A stretch of 37,101 nucleotides of DNA from Candidatus Borrarchaeum weybense (GTDB taxonomy: Archaea > Asgardarchaeota > Sifarchaeia > Borrarchaeales > Borrarchaeaceae). Below, piece after piece: positions 7,453 through 15,250 of the stretch; the stretch's first letter is position 1; each line of letters begins with the position of its first letter. The notes below the pieces were generated by a model, which saw only the letters and a program-made list of their open reading frames with translations, did no database searches and was not told where the DNA came from. A program made the position numbers and the translations under genes. Location: NCBI GenBank assembly GCA_019057385.1, contig JAHQJS010000002.1:1-37101 (forward strand), read 5' to 3'.

Positions 7453-8616
7453 TTGAATCAAGAAAAGAAGTTCCCAAACTTAAGTACCATGCGGGATAAA
7501 ATCACTGAATGTGTAAAATGTGCCTTTTGTAAAGCAGACTGCGTAATAGCGAAAGAAATTCTTTGGGAATCCGCATCACCTCGAGGCAAAATGCTTGTCT
7601 TAAGAGGTCTGTTAGAAGGCTTTGGTACATTAACAGAAAAAACAATAAAATCGCTTTATCAGTGTACATTTTGTGGTGAATGTGAAAAGGATTGTCTTGC
7701 TGGCATTTCTCTTGGAGAGATATTTTTAGCATCCCGAAAGGATCTTTTTAATATTAAGCGAGAAAATATACCCTTTGAAAGCGGTACACTACAAACAGTT
7801 GATGTCCTTTGCCAAAGAATACAAGAAAACTATAATCCACTCGGAAATTTACCTGAAGAAAGAACTATATGGGAAATTGGACAAGACATAGAATTACCAA
7901 AAACTGCGGCCATAGTTTATTTTGTAGGGTGTATGCCCGCGTATTATCGAAAAAACGCACGTGCAACGGCACAAATTCTAAAGGCAATAAATGCTAATTT
8001 TACCACACTTGGATCTGATGAACGATGTTGTGGAAGTCTTTCATTTTTCTTAGGAGATGAAGAGACTACTAAAGAATTAGCACAATACAATGTTACTAAA
8101 ATCCAAGAAACCGGTGCTAAAAAAGTGGTCACTTCTTGTCCAGGATGCTTCAGCATGCTAAAAGGTGAATATCCTAGATTATTGGGAAAAGAACTTGACT
8201 TTGAAGTGTTGCATATAACAGAACTGTTGACAGAATTTCTAGACAATGACAAGTTACATTTTCAATCAGAAATGCAACTTTCAATAATGTATCACGATCC
8301 TTGTGAATTGATTCATTTTGCTATATATGACCAACCAAGAAGGATTTTAAAAGCAATTCCTGGCATTAACCTTGTGGAAAATCCAGAAAATGCGATAACT
8401 CAATGCTGTGGTGGTGGAGGTGGCTTAATGTCGATAGACGCAAAATTATCAACAAGAATTGCTAAGCATAGACTAGAAACTGCGTTAGATCTCGGAGCTG
8501 AAGCACTAGTTACCTGCTGTCCTGCATGTTTTGCAACATTCTCCTCTTCAGCAAAAGAATATAATCTGCCAATAAAAATTATAGACTTAATGGATCTTGT
8601 ACTTCAATCTCTATAG
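7453..8616 (+). CDS. Fe-S/CCG-domain oxidoreductase subunit (GlcF/HdrD-like), copy 2
   Basis: Paralogue of the gene at 4879 and partner of the flavoprotein just upstream. Two [4Fe-4S] motifs are present, C20/C23/C26/C30 and C71/C74/C77/C81. CCG domain 1 shows CCGSLSFFLGD and VVTSCPGC. CCG domain 2 shows HDPCEL, CCGGGGGLMS and CCPACFATF. Compared with copy 1, the second CCG domain lacks the GRHCG cysteine after HDPCEL. The TTG start at 7453 is supported by AGAGGA (7441-7446). It is the last gene of the four-gene operon and is followed by a terminator hairpin. Confidence 0.87.
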   Translation: MNQEKKFPNLSTMRDKITECVKCAFCKADCVIAKEILWESASPRGKMLVLRGLLEGFGTLTEKTIKSLYQCTFCGECEKDCLAGISLGEIFLASRKDLFNIKRENIPFESGTLQTVDVLCQRIQENYNPLGNLPEERTIWEIGQDIELPKTAAIVYFVGCMPAYYRKNARATAQILKAINANFTTLGSDERCCGSLSFFLGDEETTKELAQYNVTKIQETGAKKVVTSCPGCFSMLKGEYPRLLGKELDFEVLHITELLTEFLDNDKLHFQSEMQLSIMYHDPCELIHFAIYDQPRRILKAIPGINLVENPENAITQCCGGGGGLMSIDAKLSTRIAKHRLETALDLGAEALVTCCPACFATFSSSAKEYNLPIKIIDLMDLVLQSL

Positions 8617-8623
8617 TCAACTA

Positions 8624-8648
8624 CCCCTCCCTGTCGGAAGGGGTCTTC
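8624..8648. terminator. Terminator hairpin between convergent genes
   Basis: CCCCTCC (8624-8630) pairs with GGAAGGGG (8636-8643, one bulged A) and is followed by TCTTC. It lies between the convergent ends of the oxidoreductase operon and the GTPase gene and could serve either. Confidence 0.5.
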
Positions 8649-8674
8649 TCGCTGATATCAGATAAAAATGGAAA

Positions 8675-9340
8675 TTAGACATTCCAATGGGACTTCAGAG
8701 TTGTTTGCTGATGAATTTTTCTATTTTCTGTTGTTAAATTGGTCCAATCATCCATATATGTTTGAATTGGAGTCCCATTATTTACATGGCATTCAACAAC
8801 CTTTGAGAATAAAGGTTCTATCATTTCTCCAGTTTTTGCAGAAACCTCTATATAACCCCGGATCTGTTTTGAATCACAATATGCTTCGATTTCTTCTATA
8901 GGTGGTACATCTCGATCAAGATCCGATTTGGATCCGACCAAAAGAACCTCTGACTTCGGCATATGTCCGGTATCCATTAACTTATGGTAGTGCTCAATAT
9001 TCAAGAACGTCTCCATATCAGATAAGTCAAAAGTCAGAAGGAGTATATCCGGTTTTATTCGATTGACATCATCTAGCATGAAACGAAAACGTTCTTGACC
9101 CCCAAAATCGTACAAAAATAATGTATACTCTTCTTGCACTGCATTCTTTTGAAATAGAACTGTTTTAGTCTCACAGTTCATGAAGACTGTAAGACGTGTT
9201 TGTTCTTCAAATTCATCTTTTAAATATCGGTTTAATAGACTAGTTTTTCCAACTCCTCCGTCGCCAAGTAATGCGACCCTAATGTAATTTTTTGATGCCT
9301 TTTTTGATACCTTTTTTGATGCCATGTTACGAGCATCCAT
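8675..9340 (-). CDS. Rab/Ras-like small GTPase
   Basis: A G-domain with all boxes recognisable: P-loop GDGGVGKTS, switch II DFGGQERF, G4 GSKSDLD and G5 SAKTGE. DFGGQE is the Ras-type DxxGQE box. The G4 box reads SKSD where NKxD is usual, so the first Asn is Ser. A lysine-rich N-terminal segment precedes the G-domain and a polar tail of ~30 residues follows. No C-terminal cysteine is present, so classical prenylation is unlikely. Starts at TTG 9370, ATG 9340 and ATG 9325 are in frame; I use 9340, about 30 nt below the expected transcript start. Such eukaryote-like GTPases are hallmark genes of Asgard archaea. The gene stands alone and converges on the oxidoreductase operon. Confidence 0.85.
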   Translation of the reverse strand: MDARNMASKKVSKKASKNYIRVALLGDGGVGKTSLLNRYLKDEFEEQTRLTVFMNCETKTVLFQKNAVQEEYTLFLYDFGGQERFRFMLDDVNRIKPDILLLTFDLSDMETFLNIEHYHKLMDTGHMPKSEVLLVGSKSDLDRDVPPIEEIEAYCDSKQIRGYIEVSAKTGEMIEPLFSKVVECHVNNGTPIQTYMDDWTNLTTENRKIHQQTTLKSHWNV

Positions 9341-9370
9341 GAGTTTTTTTTGTCGAAAAAACTCCACCAA

Positions 9371-9723
9371 TCAGTGTTCTTACTTGTTCTTATATATAAA
9401 AACTATGTAGATATTTTCACATTCATTTTCTGAGAAAAGAAGAAGAAAATACTTATATACTATTAGTAAATATATTATTTCATACCAATATTTGCTACTT
9501 ATTACGAAATCTCTCATATTAATGGCATCCCCTCAATTACAAGAAATGTTAGTAAAATGAATAACATTACTACTTCCACAGATTGCATTTTCTGGTTTTT
9601 GATGGCGAAAAGATTTTAAAAGGAAACAAAGTTATATTCGTAAAACAATTTTCGATGAAACAGAATCCCATTGGTATATTGAAGCAACAATATTACGTAC
9701 ATAAATAAATACTAGGTGATTTT
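9371..9723. other. Intergenic region without a supported gene
   Basis: Very A+T-rich DNA. A short open stretch (about 9583-9705, + strand) without a good start ends in a stop; it could be a gene remnant, but I recognise no family. The promoter-like element GATGG-N8-TTTTAAA (9601-9620) falls within it. Confidence 0.3.
9390..9402 (-). promoter_or_regulatory. TATA box of the GTPase gene
   Basis: On the minus strand the sequence reads TTTTTATATATAAG, predicting a transcript start near 9370. This gives a leader of about 30 nt to ATG 9340 or almost none to TTG 9370. Confidence 0.45.
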
Positions 9724-10257
9724 ATGAGTCCTTCAAGTGTTGTTAGAAAAAGTATAACAATTCCTTCAAATCTCTATGAAAAACTAATTGAATTTAAGGA
9801 TGAAAATGAGATTTTTTCTCATTTTTGTACACGAATCTTTGAACTATTTCTAGAACGAAGTCATATGGCCCAGTATGATCGTATAGGCATTTCGAGATCA
9901 ACCTTCAACAAACTGATTGAATTGTATCCACCCGAAAAAATTATCGATCTTGTCGAGTCGTTGGAAACCGGTCTGGAAAAATCATTAGGCAAAAAAATGA
10001 AGAATATCGACCTAGAAAAGGAGATAGCGCCTTATCTCAAAAAGGTATTAGTTGATATTAACAATATTTTCACTACGCTCTCGTTTAACTTCTTGGAGGG
10101 TCAAAAAGAATTTCAATTGATGCTTACTCATAAGTCGACAGATAGCTATGCTGACTTCTGGGCGGATTATCTAACTGGATTTTTTAATGATAGGGGATAC
10201 AAGGTAACTGAACAAGAAAAGAAAAAGGGTTATCTCTACATTCACTTCGTTAGATAA
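9724..10257 (+). CDS. Protein with RHH-like N-terminus, possible transcription regulator
   Basis: I do not recognise the whole protein. Residues ~8-45 (KSITIPSNLYEKLIEF and the following helix) resemble a ribbon-helix-helix DNA-binding segment: a short strand with alternating polar and apolar residues and then two helices. The remaining ~130 residues are predicted helical up to ~150 and end in a strand-rich segment (YLYIHFVR). No catalytic motif, metal ligand cluster or membrane segment is seen. The start at ATG 9724 has AGGTGAT just ahead. It stands alone between the GTPase promoter region and a CPBP protease gene. A regulatory function is a guess from the N-terminal pattern. Confidence 0.55.
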   Translation: MSPSSVVRKSITIPSNLYEKLIEFKDENEIFSHFCTRIFELFLERSHMAQYDRIGISRSTFNKLIELYPPEKIIDLVESLETGLEKSLGKKMKNIDLEKEIAPYLKKVLVDINNIFTTLSFNFLEGQKEFQLMLTHKSTDSYADFWADYLTGFFNDRGYKVTEQEKKKGYLYIHFVR

Positions 10258-10392
10258 GCGTTTCATCCACTTTCAAAGTGGACGCTACTTTTATTTCTTT
10301 TTCATTTTCCCTTAATCTTATGAATAGTAGAAGTAGTTCATTTCATGTTGTTTATATCAAAGGTACTTTTTAACAGATAGAAGTGGATATTC

Positions 10393-11205
10393 TTGACTAT
10401 TCAACCTGATGTCCGTGCAGTCTTATGTATGATCTTACTTTTCTTGAATAGTGTAATAACTGTTATATTTTTGATATTTGGAAGTGACATTGGACTCCTA
10501 ACCTTTTGGTTTGGAGCATTATTGATCCCAATCTTTTTTCAAATTCTAATAAACAAAGAGTCATTAGAAGAGTTTGGTTTCTGGACAAAAGGTATGCCAA
10601 AATATTTAGTAATCGGCTTAATGATTTCATCATGTCTTATTCTAATTCATCTTGGGATTGGATTGGCCATAGAAGGGATTCTTGTTAACATTACTCAGGA
10701 AGCTATAATTTTCTTGCCAGGAATGGTAGTAACTCAGATCTTTATCAGTATTATAGAAGAAATGGGTTCTCGGGGATATATCCAAAGACAACTTAGCCTG
10801 CGTTATAGCCCCAAATTTAGTATCGGTATAGCTTCTCTTTTCTTTGCTCTTCTTCATTGGATAAATATTCTGATCTCTCTTGGTATTAGAACTTTTACTT
10901 CTTTGTTGCTTTTTAGCATTAATATGGTGCTGGGAGGTGCTTGGCTTGGATATGCATACTATAAATCTAATAATAACCTATGGCTACCTATCGCATTACA
11001 TTTTGGTTGGAATGTCGTTGGCTATTTCTTTTTTGGGTCTTTATTCACAGGAGGTTCAGTAGTAACCTACTTAATAGATCCTATTTTGATAGAATTTGAA
11101 TGGAGTATTTTAACTGCCTTGATACTCAGTTTAGGCACTGTAGTCATATATTTGGTTTCTAAAACTTCCGTCTTGTCTTTTCCACAAGAAGAAGCGCACA
11201 TATGA
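10393..11205 (+). CDS. CPBP family intramembrane protease (CAAX/Abi-type)
   Basis: A polytopic membrane protein with about seven or eight hydrophobic segments. The conserved glutamate motif EEMGSRG (E122, E123, R127), LLHW (H155) and LHFGWN (H203, N207) are the three motifs of the CPBP/Rce1-like metalloprotease family, and all are intact. Family members cleave prenylated or other membrane-bound peptides, or act in bacteriocin immunity; the archaeal substrate is unknown. The TTG start at 10393 has AAGTGGA ahead, and the next ATG (10429) would cut into the first membrane helix. A second, broken CPBP gene lies at 15251. Confidence 0.85.
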   Translation: MTIQPDVRAVLCMILLFLNSVITVIFLIFGSDIGLLTFWFGALLIPIFFQILINKESLEEFGFWTKGMPKYLVIGLMISSCLILIHLGIGLAIEGILVNITQEAIIFLPGMVVTQIFISIIEEMGSRGYIQRQLSLRYSPKFSIGIASLFFALLHWINILISLGIRTFTSLLLFSINMVLGGAWLGYAYYKSNNNLWLPIALHFGWNVVGYFFFGSLFTGGSVVTYLIDPILIEFEWSILTALILSLGTVVIYLVSKTSVLSFPQEEAHI

Positions 11206-11290
11206 TTGAATACTTATTTTAGATGATCACTTGAACCTTAAATTTGTATTAAAAATACCTATTTTTGTATTTTTTAAATTGAAAATTCCT

Positions 11291-11308
11291 GATGGGAAGA
11301 ATTTTAAA
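11291..11308 (+). promoter_or_regulatory. Promoter element GATGG-N6-TTTTAAA
   Basis: AAGAATTTTAAA at 11297-11308 is identical to 2975-2986 and is likewise preceded by GATGG. It lies 56 bp ahead of the ATG at 11364. Confidence 0.4.
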
Positions 11309-11363
11309 GCAATTTATTTGACTACACATGAATCCTCTAGGATATGTTCAAGGGGTTGAGTCT

Positions 11364-11645
11364 ATGTCAGATTCAAAAAAGAAACTTACACGTGCAGAGT
11401 TAGAACTGAGAGAAGAAGCGCTTGAGTCAAAAGAAAATCCTTTAACATATGAAGAGTATAAGGAATTGAATCGTCTCAAGAAAAAATTGGAAAGAGGGGA
11501 AATCATCATTAATGATAAGCGCTTCAAGTGCAACAAATGTGGACAACCGCATTACGTTAGGGTACAGCACGTTTACGACGGGGACTACCCTGATATGCGG
11601 AATACTAAGTTAATAATTACAGAAATTGAAGAAAAAACTGAATAA
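11364..11645 (+). CDS. Small protein with CxxC zinc-knuckle motif
   Basis: A 93-residue protein of unknown function. The first ~50 residues are charged and helical, possibly a short coiled coil (LTYEEYKELNRLKKKLE). The second half has CNKCGQPH (C56, C59, H63) and H69, which could bind one zinc ion. I chose ATG 11364 because AGGGG (11351-11355) stands 8 nt ahead; the in-frame ATG at 11328 adds 12 unremarkable residues. The UxaA-type gene starts 18 bp after the stop, so the two are probably co-transcribed. It is not the SAF domain that normally accompanies UxaA enzymes. Confidence 0.7.
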   Translation: MSDSKKKLTRAELELREEALESKENPLTYEEYKELNRLKKKLERGEIIINDKRFKCNKCGQPHYVRVQHVYDGDYPDMRNTKLIITEIEEKTE

Positions 11646-11663
11646 GATTAAGAGGGTGAACTT

Positions 11664-12827
11664 ATGGAATTTATGGGTTATAAACGTCCTGATGGGTCGG
11701 TTGGCGTGAGAAACTATGTCGGCATTATAGCCGCTGTAGTATGCGCAAATGAAGTTGTAAACGCCATAGTAGATCAAGTCGGAGAACCAACAAAAGCCCT
11801 AACGCATAACCAAGGTTGTTGTCAACTAAAACCCGATTTGGAACAAATTGAACGAACATTAATAGGGATAGGAAAAAATCCGAATATTGCTGCAGTCCTT
11901 GTAGTGAGTTTAGGTTGCGAGAGTGTCAAAGCAGATCGAATTGTTGAAGAAATAAAAAAAACTGGGAAACCTGTTGAAAAAATAGGCATCTATGACCTAA
12001 AAGGCAGCACAAATGCCATTGAGCAAGGCGTAAAAATAGCTAAGAAACTGGTGGACTATGCTAATGAAAGCGAAAGAACACCTGCCTCGATTAAGGATCT
12101 TACTATAGGCATTAAGTGTGGGGCAAGTGATACTACGTCAGGGTTAGCCTCAAATCCAGCAGTTGGTGTTGCTACAGATATGATGATAGATGCAGGATCT
12201 AGTGTAATTTTTGGCGAAGTCACAGAGTTCATTGGTGCAGAACATATTCTTACTAAACGGGCAGTAAATGAGGATGTAGCTAACAAAATATATGGTTATG
12301 TCAACGCGATGGAAAAAAGGGCAGAAGCGGTTGGAGTAGATCTCCGAGGATCACAACCCACTGCAGGTAATATCCGTGGTGGGTTGACAACTATTGAAGA
12401 GAAATCTCTTGGTGCAATAATTAAAGGTGGAACACGCACAATTCAAGAAGTTGTGGATTACAGCGCACGTCCTTCTAAAAAGGGACTCATCGTCATGAAT
12501 ACACCTGGTTTCGAAATAACTGTGTTAACTGGTCTTGCTGCAGCTGGCGCTCAAATTTTACTCTTTACTACAGGTTTAGGCGCACCTCAAGGTCATCCGA
12601 TGACCCCAGTAGTGAAAATAACTGGGAATTCACAAACGATGGAACGGATGGGTGACCATATCGATGTTGATGTAAGTGGAATTCTTTCAGGAACGCTGAC
12701 AATGGATGCCGCGGGAAAGAAAATTGTAGATGAGATAGTTGAGGTTGCAAACGGTAAGCAAACAAGAGCTGAAATACTCGGCTATACAAAATCAATGGAT
12801 GTCTATGTGCTCGGCCCAGTTGTATGA
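11664..12827 (+). CDS. UxaA family hydro-lyase (altronate dehydratase large domain-like)
   Basis: The protein matches the large, C-terminal-type domain of altronate/galactarate dehydratases and the related sulfolactate sulfo-lyase large subunit. It starts with GYKRPDGSVGVRN and continues with NQGCCQ, SLGCES and KCGASDTTSGLASNPAVG, where UxaA has the equivalent CGGSD..SGI..NPA motif. GAPQGHPMTPVVKITGN lies near the end. These enzymes remove water (or sulfite) from a hydroxyacid using a metal ion. The small SAF domain partner is neither fused nor visible nearby. The length, 387 residues, suits the domain alone. AGAGGGTGA just ahead gives a strong ribosome site. The actual substrate is undetermined; sugar acids or sulfolactate are the known choices. 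Confidence 0.83.
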   Translation: MEFMGYKRPDGSVGVRNYVGIIAAVVCANEVVNAIVDQVGEPTKALTHNQGCCQLKPDLEQIERTLIGIGKNPNIAAVLVVSLGCESVKADRIVEEIKKTGKPVEKIGIYDLKGSTNAIEQGVKIAKKLVDYANESERTPASIKDLTIGIKCGASDTTSGLASNPAVGVATDMMIDAGSSVIFGEVTEFIGAEHILTKRAVNEDVANKIYGYVNAMEKRAEAVGVDLRGSQPTAGNIRGGLTTIEEKSLGAIIKGGTRTIQEVVDYSARPSKKGLIVMNTPGFEITVLTGLAAAGAQILLFTTGLGAPQGHPMTPVVKITGNSQTMERMGDHIDVDVSGILSGTLTMDAAGKKIVDEIVEVANGKQTRAEILGYTKSMDVYVLGPVV

Positions 12828-12967
12828 CACTGAGCTGTAAAATCAGTTTTTCTCGCTGTTCAATTTTCGATTTTTCTTTTTTAAATGAATTTACTCCCAT
12901 AAGTGCATTTTTTTTACAAAATAGCATTGGAAGATATAATGAGTCTTCCCATATGAAATATTATCAT
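12828..12967. terminator. T-rich convergent terminator region
   Basis: This stretch lies between convergent genes and holds several T-runs usable by archaeal RNA polymerase (12872-12883, 12907-12915). It also has a hairpin GGAAGA (12929-12934) / TCTTCC (12944-12949). Confidence 0.4.
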
Positions 12968-13837
12968 CTATGAGAAGTATTTAACATAATAGCCCGGCGA
13001 TTTATATTCTTTATTCTTACTGATTTTCTTGATTTCATTGTGTACTTTTTCACGTGATAGGTTTCTAAGTTTCTTTTTTGCATTTTGGCGTGTCTTAAAT
13101 TCTAAAATCCCTAGCAAAAGGGTGTTTTTTTCGATACCTTCGTAATATTTGCTGTTTGCACTTATTTTAACGCCTTTAATGAATCCTCCGAGTTTTAGAA
13201 ATTCTATACATCCACATATAGTATGATTATGAAGACCACCGATTCCAGACCAATTATTTTTTAAACGTACAACAGCAAATTTTATGTTAGATCGTTGAGC
13301 AATTTGTTGGAGTTGTTTAGCTAAGTCAGGGTGCGCACATGCTATAACAAGTTGAGGACGGATGTAGCCATCCTTTTTTACATAAATACTAATACTTCCT
13401 TCTGTAGACGCCCAGATTCGCAAGGCAATCTGCTGTTTAGTTTTAGATGCATTAATTAAGTAGTTTAAATGCGGTTGTGGTTCCAGTAAGTATTCTTCAA
13501 CGGTTTGCTGTTTCGAGGGTGCTGTTTTTGTATTTCCTGCAAATTTCATTATTTCATCTATGATTTTTTTAACAGATTTTCTTTTATACTCTGTTGTATA
13601 ACATTTTTTGGATGTCAAGATAAAATAACTCGTCGGCAATAAACCAAATTCATTGAACATTGCATCAACAAAGTAGTTATGTAAGGCTTTATTTTTGCCA
13701 GCAAACCTGACTTTATAGTTGTGGTTTACTTGTGAAATATCGCCATCGCTCTGGAGGCATGGAATAATAAGAGCGCGTTTCAAATCAACATTTTTGTCAT
13801 GCCAGTGTTCGACTTCATGTGTGAGCGGAGGATGTAT
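12968..13837 (-). pseudogene. LAGLIDADG homing-endonuclease-like part of a frame-split HTH gene
   Basis: The C-terminal half of a split gene. LKRALIIPCLQSDGDIS looks like a first LAGLIDADG helix followed by the acidic DG. ALRIWASTEGSISIYV looks like the second, with acidic and glycine residues in the expected places, followed by strand-rich cores. As a separate frame it could start at TTG 13783, overlapping the upstream stop in TTGA. The same frame stays open up to 13849, and that extra part encodes IHPPLTHEVEHWHDKNVD, which reads as protein and links naturally to the HTH part. I therefore treat both as one gene broken by a 1-nt frame change. Whether it is decay, a sequencing error or programmed frameshifting is open. 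Confidence 0.6.
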
Positions 13838-14433
13838 TTTAAAAACTTGTTATATCGAAAGAAAGTCATTAGGTATTTGTATAATTCAGTGGAATCTATC
13901 TGTTTACTAACAGATTGAGGAATCAACTTTACATCTAGTACATTTTTAATTTTAGAAAGAATCTCATTCGGACATTTGACCACATAGACTCGATAACTCA
14001 CTCCTGATTTATTAGGACTGAGATATTTTACAATTTCGCGGACCTTCTCAAATTTTGTTGGTAACTTTACTTTAGTTTTGAATTCTCCTTGATCAATATG
14101 CGAATATATTGTCTCTCTTGATACGCCACATATTTCTGCGATTTGAACTAATGATTGTATCGGAATTTTTGTACGATTATTTTCCCAGGCATTCACGATT
14201 CTTCCACTAATATTGAGGATTTTACCAACATCTTTTTGGCTGAGATGTTTTTTCTTCCTTAAGTTACTAAAGAACTGTTCGGCCCCAGTCACACACAAAT
14301 CAGGGACTTTCATAAGATCAAGGAATCCTTGTTCAGTTAAAGCATCGTCTTTTAGTTCTATGCAGTACTTATAGACTGAAGTTCGGTAAATGATTGCTTT
14401 AAATACTGTTTTATCTCCAGACTGTGATGCCAT
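13780..14433 (-). CDS. XRE-type helix-turn-helix protein, N-terminal part of the split HTH-LAGLIDADG gene
   Basis: Residues ~53-105 form an XRE/Cro-type helix-turn-helix (SQKDVGKILNISGRIVNAWE), flanked by a 50-residue N-terminal domain and a C-terminal part of ~100 residues. The frame reaches FFRYNKFLK and then runs into SHMKSNTGMTKMLI before the stop. The alternative frame offers a more protein-like continuation (IHPPLTHEVEHW) into the LAGLIDADG region. The switch point coincides with T TTA AAA (13843-13837, minus strand). HTH plus LAGLIDADG is a known archaeal architecture for free-standing homing endonucleases or regulators derived from them. ATG 14433 lies ~33 bp below a strong TATA box, so the message is almost leaderless. 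Confidence 0.7.
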   Translation of the reverse strand: MASQSGDKTVFKAIIYRTSVYKYCIELKDDALTEQGFLDLMKVPDLCVTGAEQFFSNLRKKKHLSQKDVGKILNISGRIVNAWENNRTKIPIQSLVQIAEICGVSRETIYSHIDQGEFKTKVKLPTKFEKVREIVKYLSPNKSGVSYRVYVVKCPNEILSKIKNVLDVKLIPQSVSKQIDSTELYKYLMTFFRYNKFLKYILRSHMKSNTGMTKMLI

Positions 14434-14460
14434 ATTTCTTCAATTTATATCATTAGAGTA

Positions 14461-14470
14461 AGTATATAAA
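14461..14470 (-). promoter_or_regulatory. TATA box of the HTH-LAGLIDADG gene
   Basis: On the minus strand the sequence reads GGTTTATATACTTA, centred about 33 bp ahead of the ATG at 14433, predicting a leader of only a few bases. Confidence 0.55.
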
Positions 14471-14556
14471 CCTCGCAAATAATTAAAAGTTCCAAAAGGC
14501 AAAATTATAAAAAAATAGAGAGTTTGAAGTAAAAGTCAGTCCTTTCTAATCAACAA

Positions 14557-15081
14557 TCAACTTTCTAATCCTTCCATGAATTCTTCGGGAAACTGTACTA
14601 CACCCGCCTTGTTTTCAAGAGCATTTTCAGTTAATTCAATGGCCATGAATGCTCCATCTGGGACTTCAAATGGACACTTAATACCCCATTTTGAAGCGTT
14701 TTGAAATCCAAACTTGGGATAATAATTTTTGTGACCTACAACGATTATTGAATCAAACCTCAACTCTATTGCTTTTTCAATCCCGTGTTTTATTAGTTTT
14801 CCTCCGATTCCTTGTTTCTGCATTTCAGGGATAACCGCTAGTGGAGCAAGTATAAGAGTCTGATATTCTAACTCACCAACAATTTTTATTTTTGAAAAAA
14901 GTATGTGACCCACAATTTCGTTATCTTTTTCAGCAACTTGGGAAAGCTCAGGAACAAAATTCGGACCTTTTCTGATTTTTTCAATCAGCTTACTTTCAAC
15001 TTCTCGACCGAAGGCCATTTTATTTATCTCATAAACTCTTTTGTAATCCTCTTTAACTTCTTGTCTAATTGTAATGGACAT
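14557..15081 (-). CDS. GNAT family N-acetyltransferase (YhbS-like)
   Basis: A 174-residue acetyltransferase of the GNAT fold. The acetyl-CoA site is seen in LAPLAVIPEMQKQGIGGKLI (Q-x-x-G-x-G). The following VVGHKNYYPKFGFQNAS with YYPKFGF is the signature of the YhbS group. The substrate is unknown for most members of this group. GAGGT on the minus strand stands 7 nt ahead of the ATG at 15081. The gene is monocistronic, and the divergent neighbour is a broken CPBP gene. Confidence 0.88.
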   Translation of the reverse strand: MSITIRQEVKEDYKRVYEINKMAFGREVESKLIEKIRKGPNFVPELSQVAEKDNEIVGHILFSKIKIVGELEYQTLILAPLAVIPEMQKQGIGGKLIKHGIEKAIELRFDSIIVVGHKNYYPKFGFQNASKWGIKCPFEVPDGAFMAIELTENALENKAGVVQFPEEFMEGLES

Positions 15082-15250
15082 CGTGTTTACCTCTATTATC
15101 CAAAGCGACTAATAAAAAATATTAAAATTGTAGAACTGATTTACCATCAGCTATTTAAAAGAATTAGCCAATAAAACTTAGTTATAAAAAATGGCAAGCG
15201 CGTAAATAACTCAAAATTCTCATCAGAAACTCTCAGGAAGTACTTAATAA

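Noticed and set aside
9583..9705. Possible small gene ahead of the RHH-like gene
   Set aside because: There is no good start or ribosome site and no recognisable family; it also overlaps a promoter-like element.
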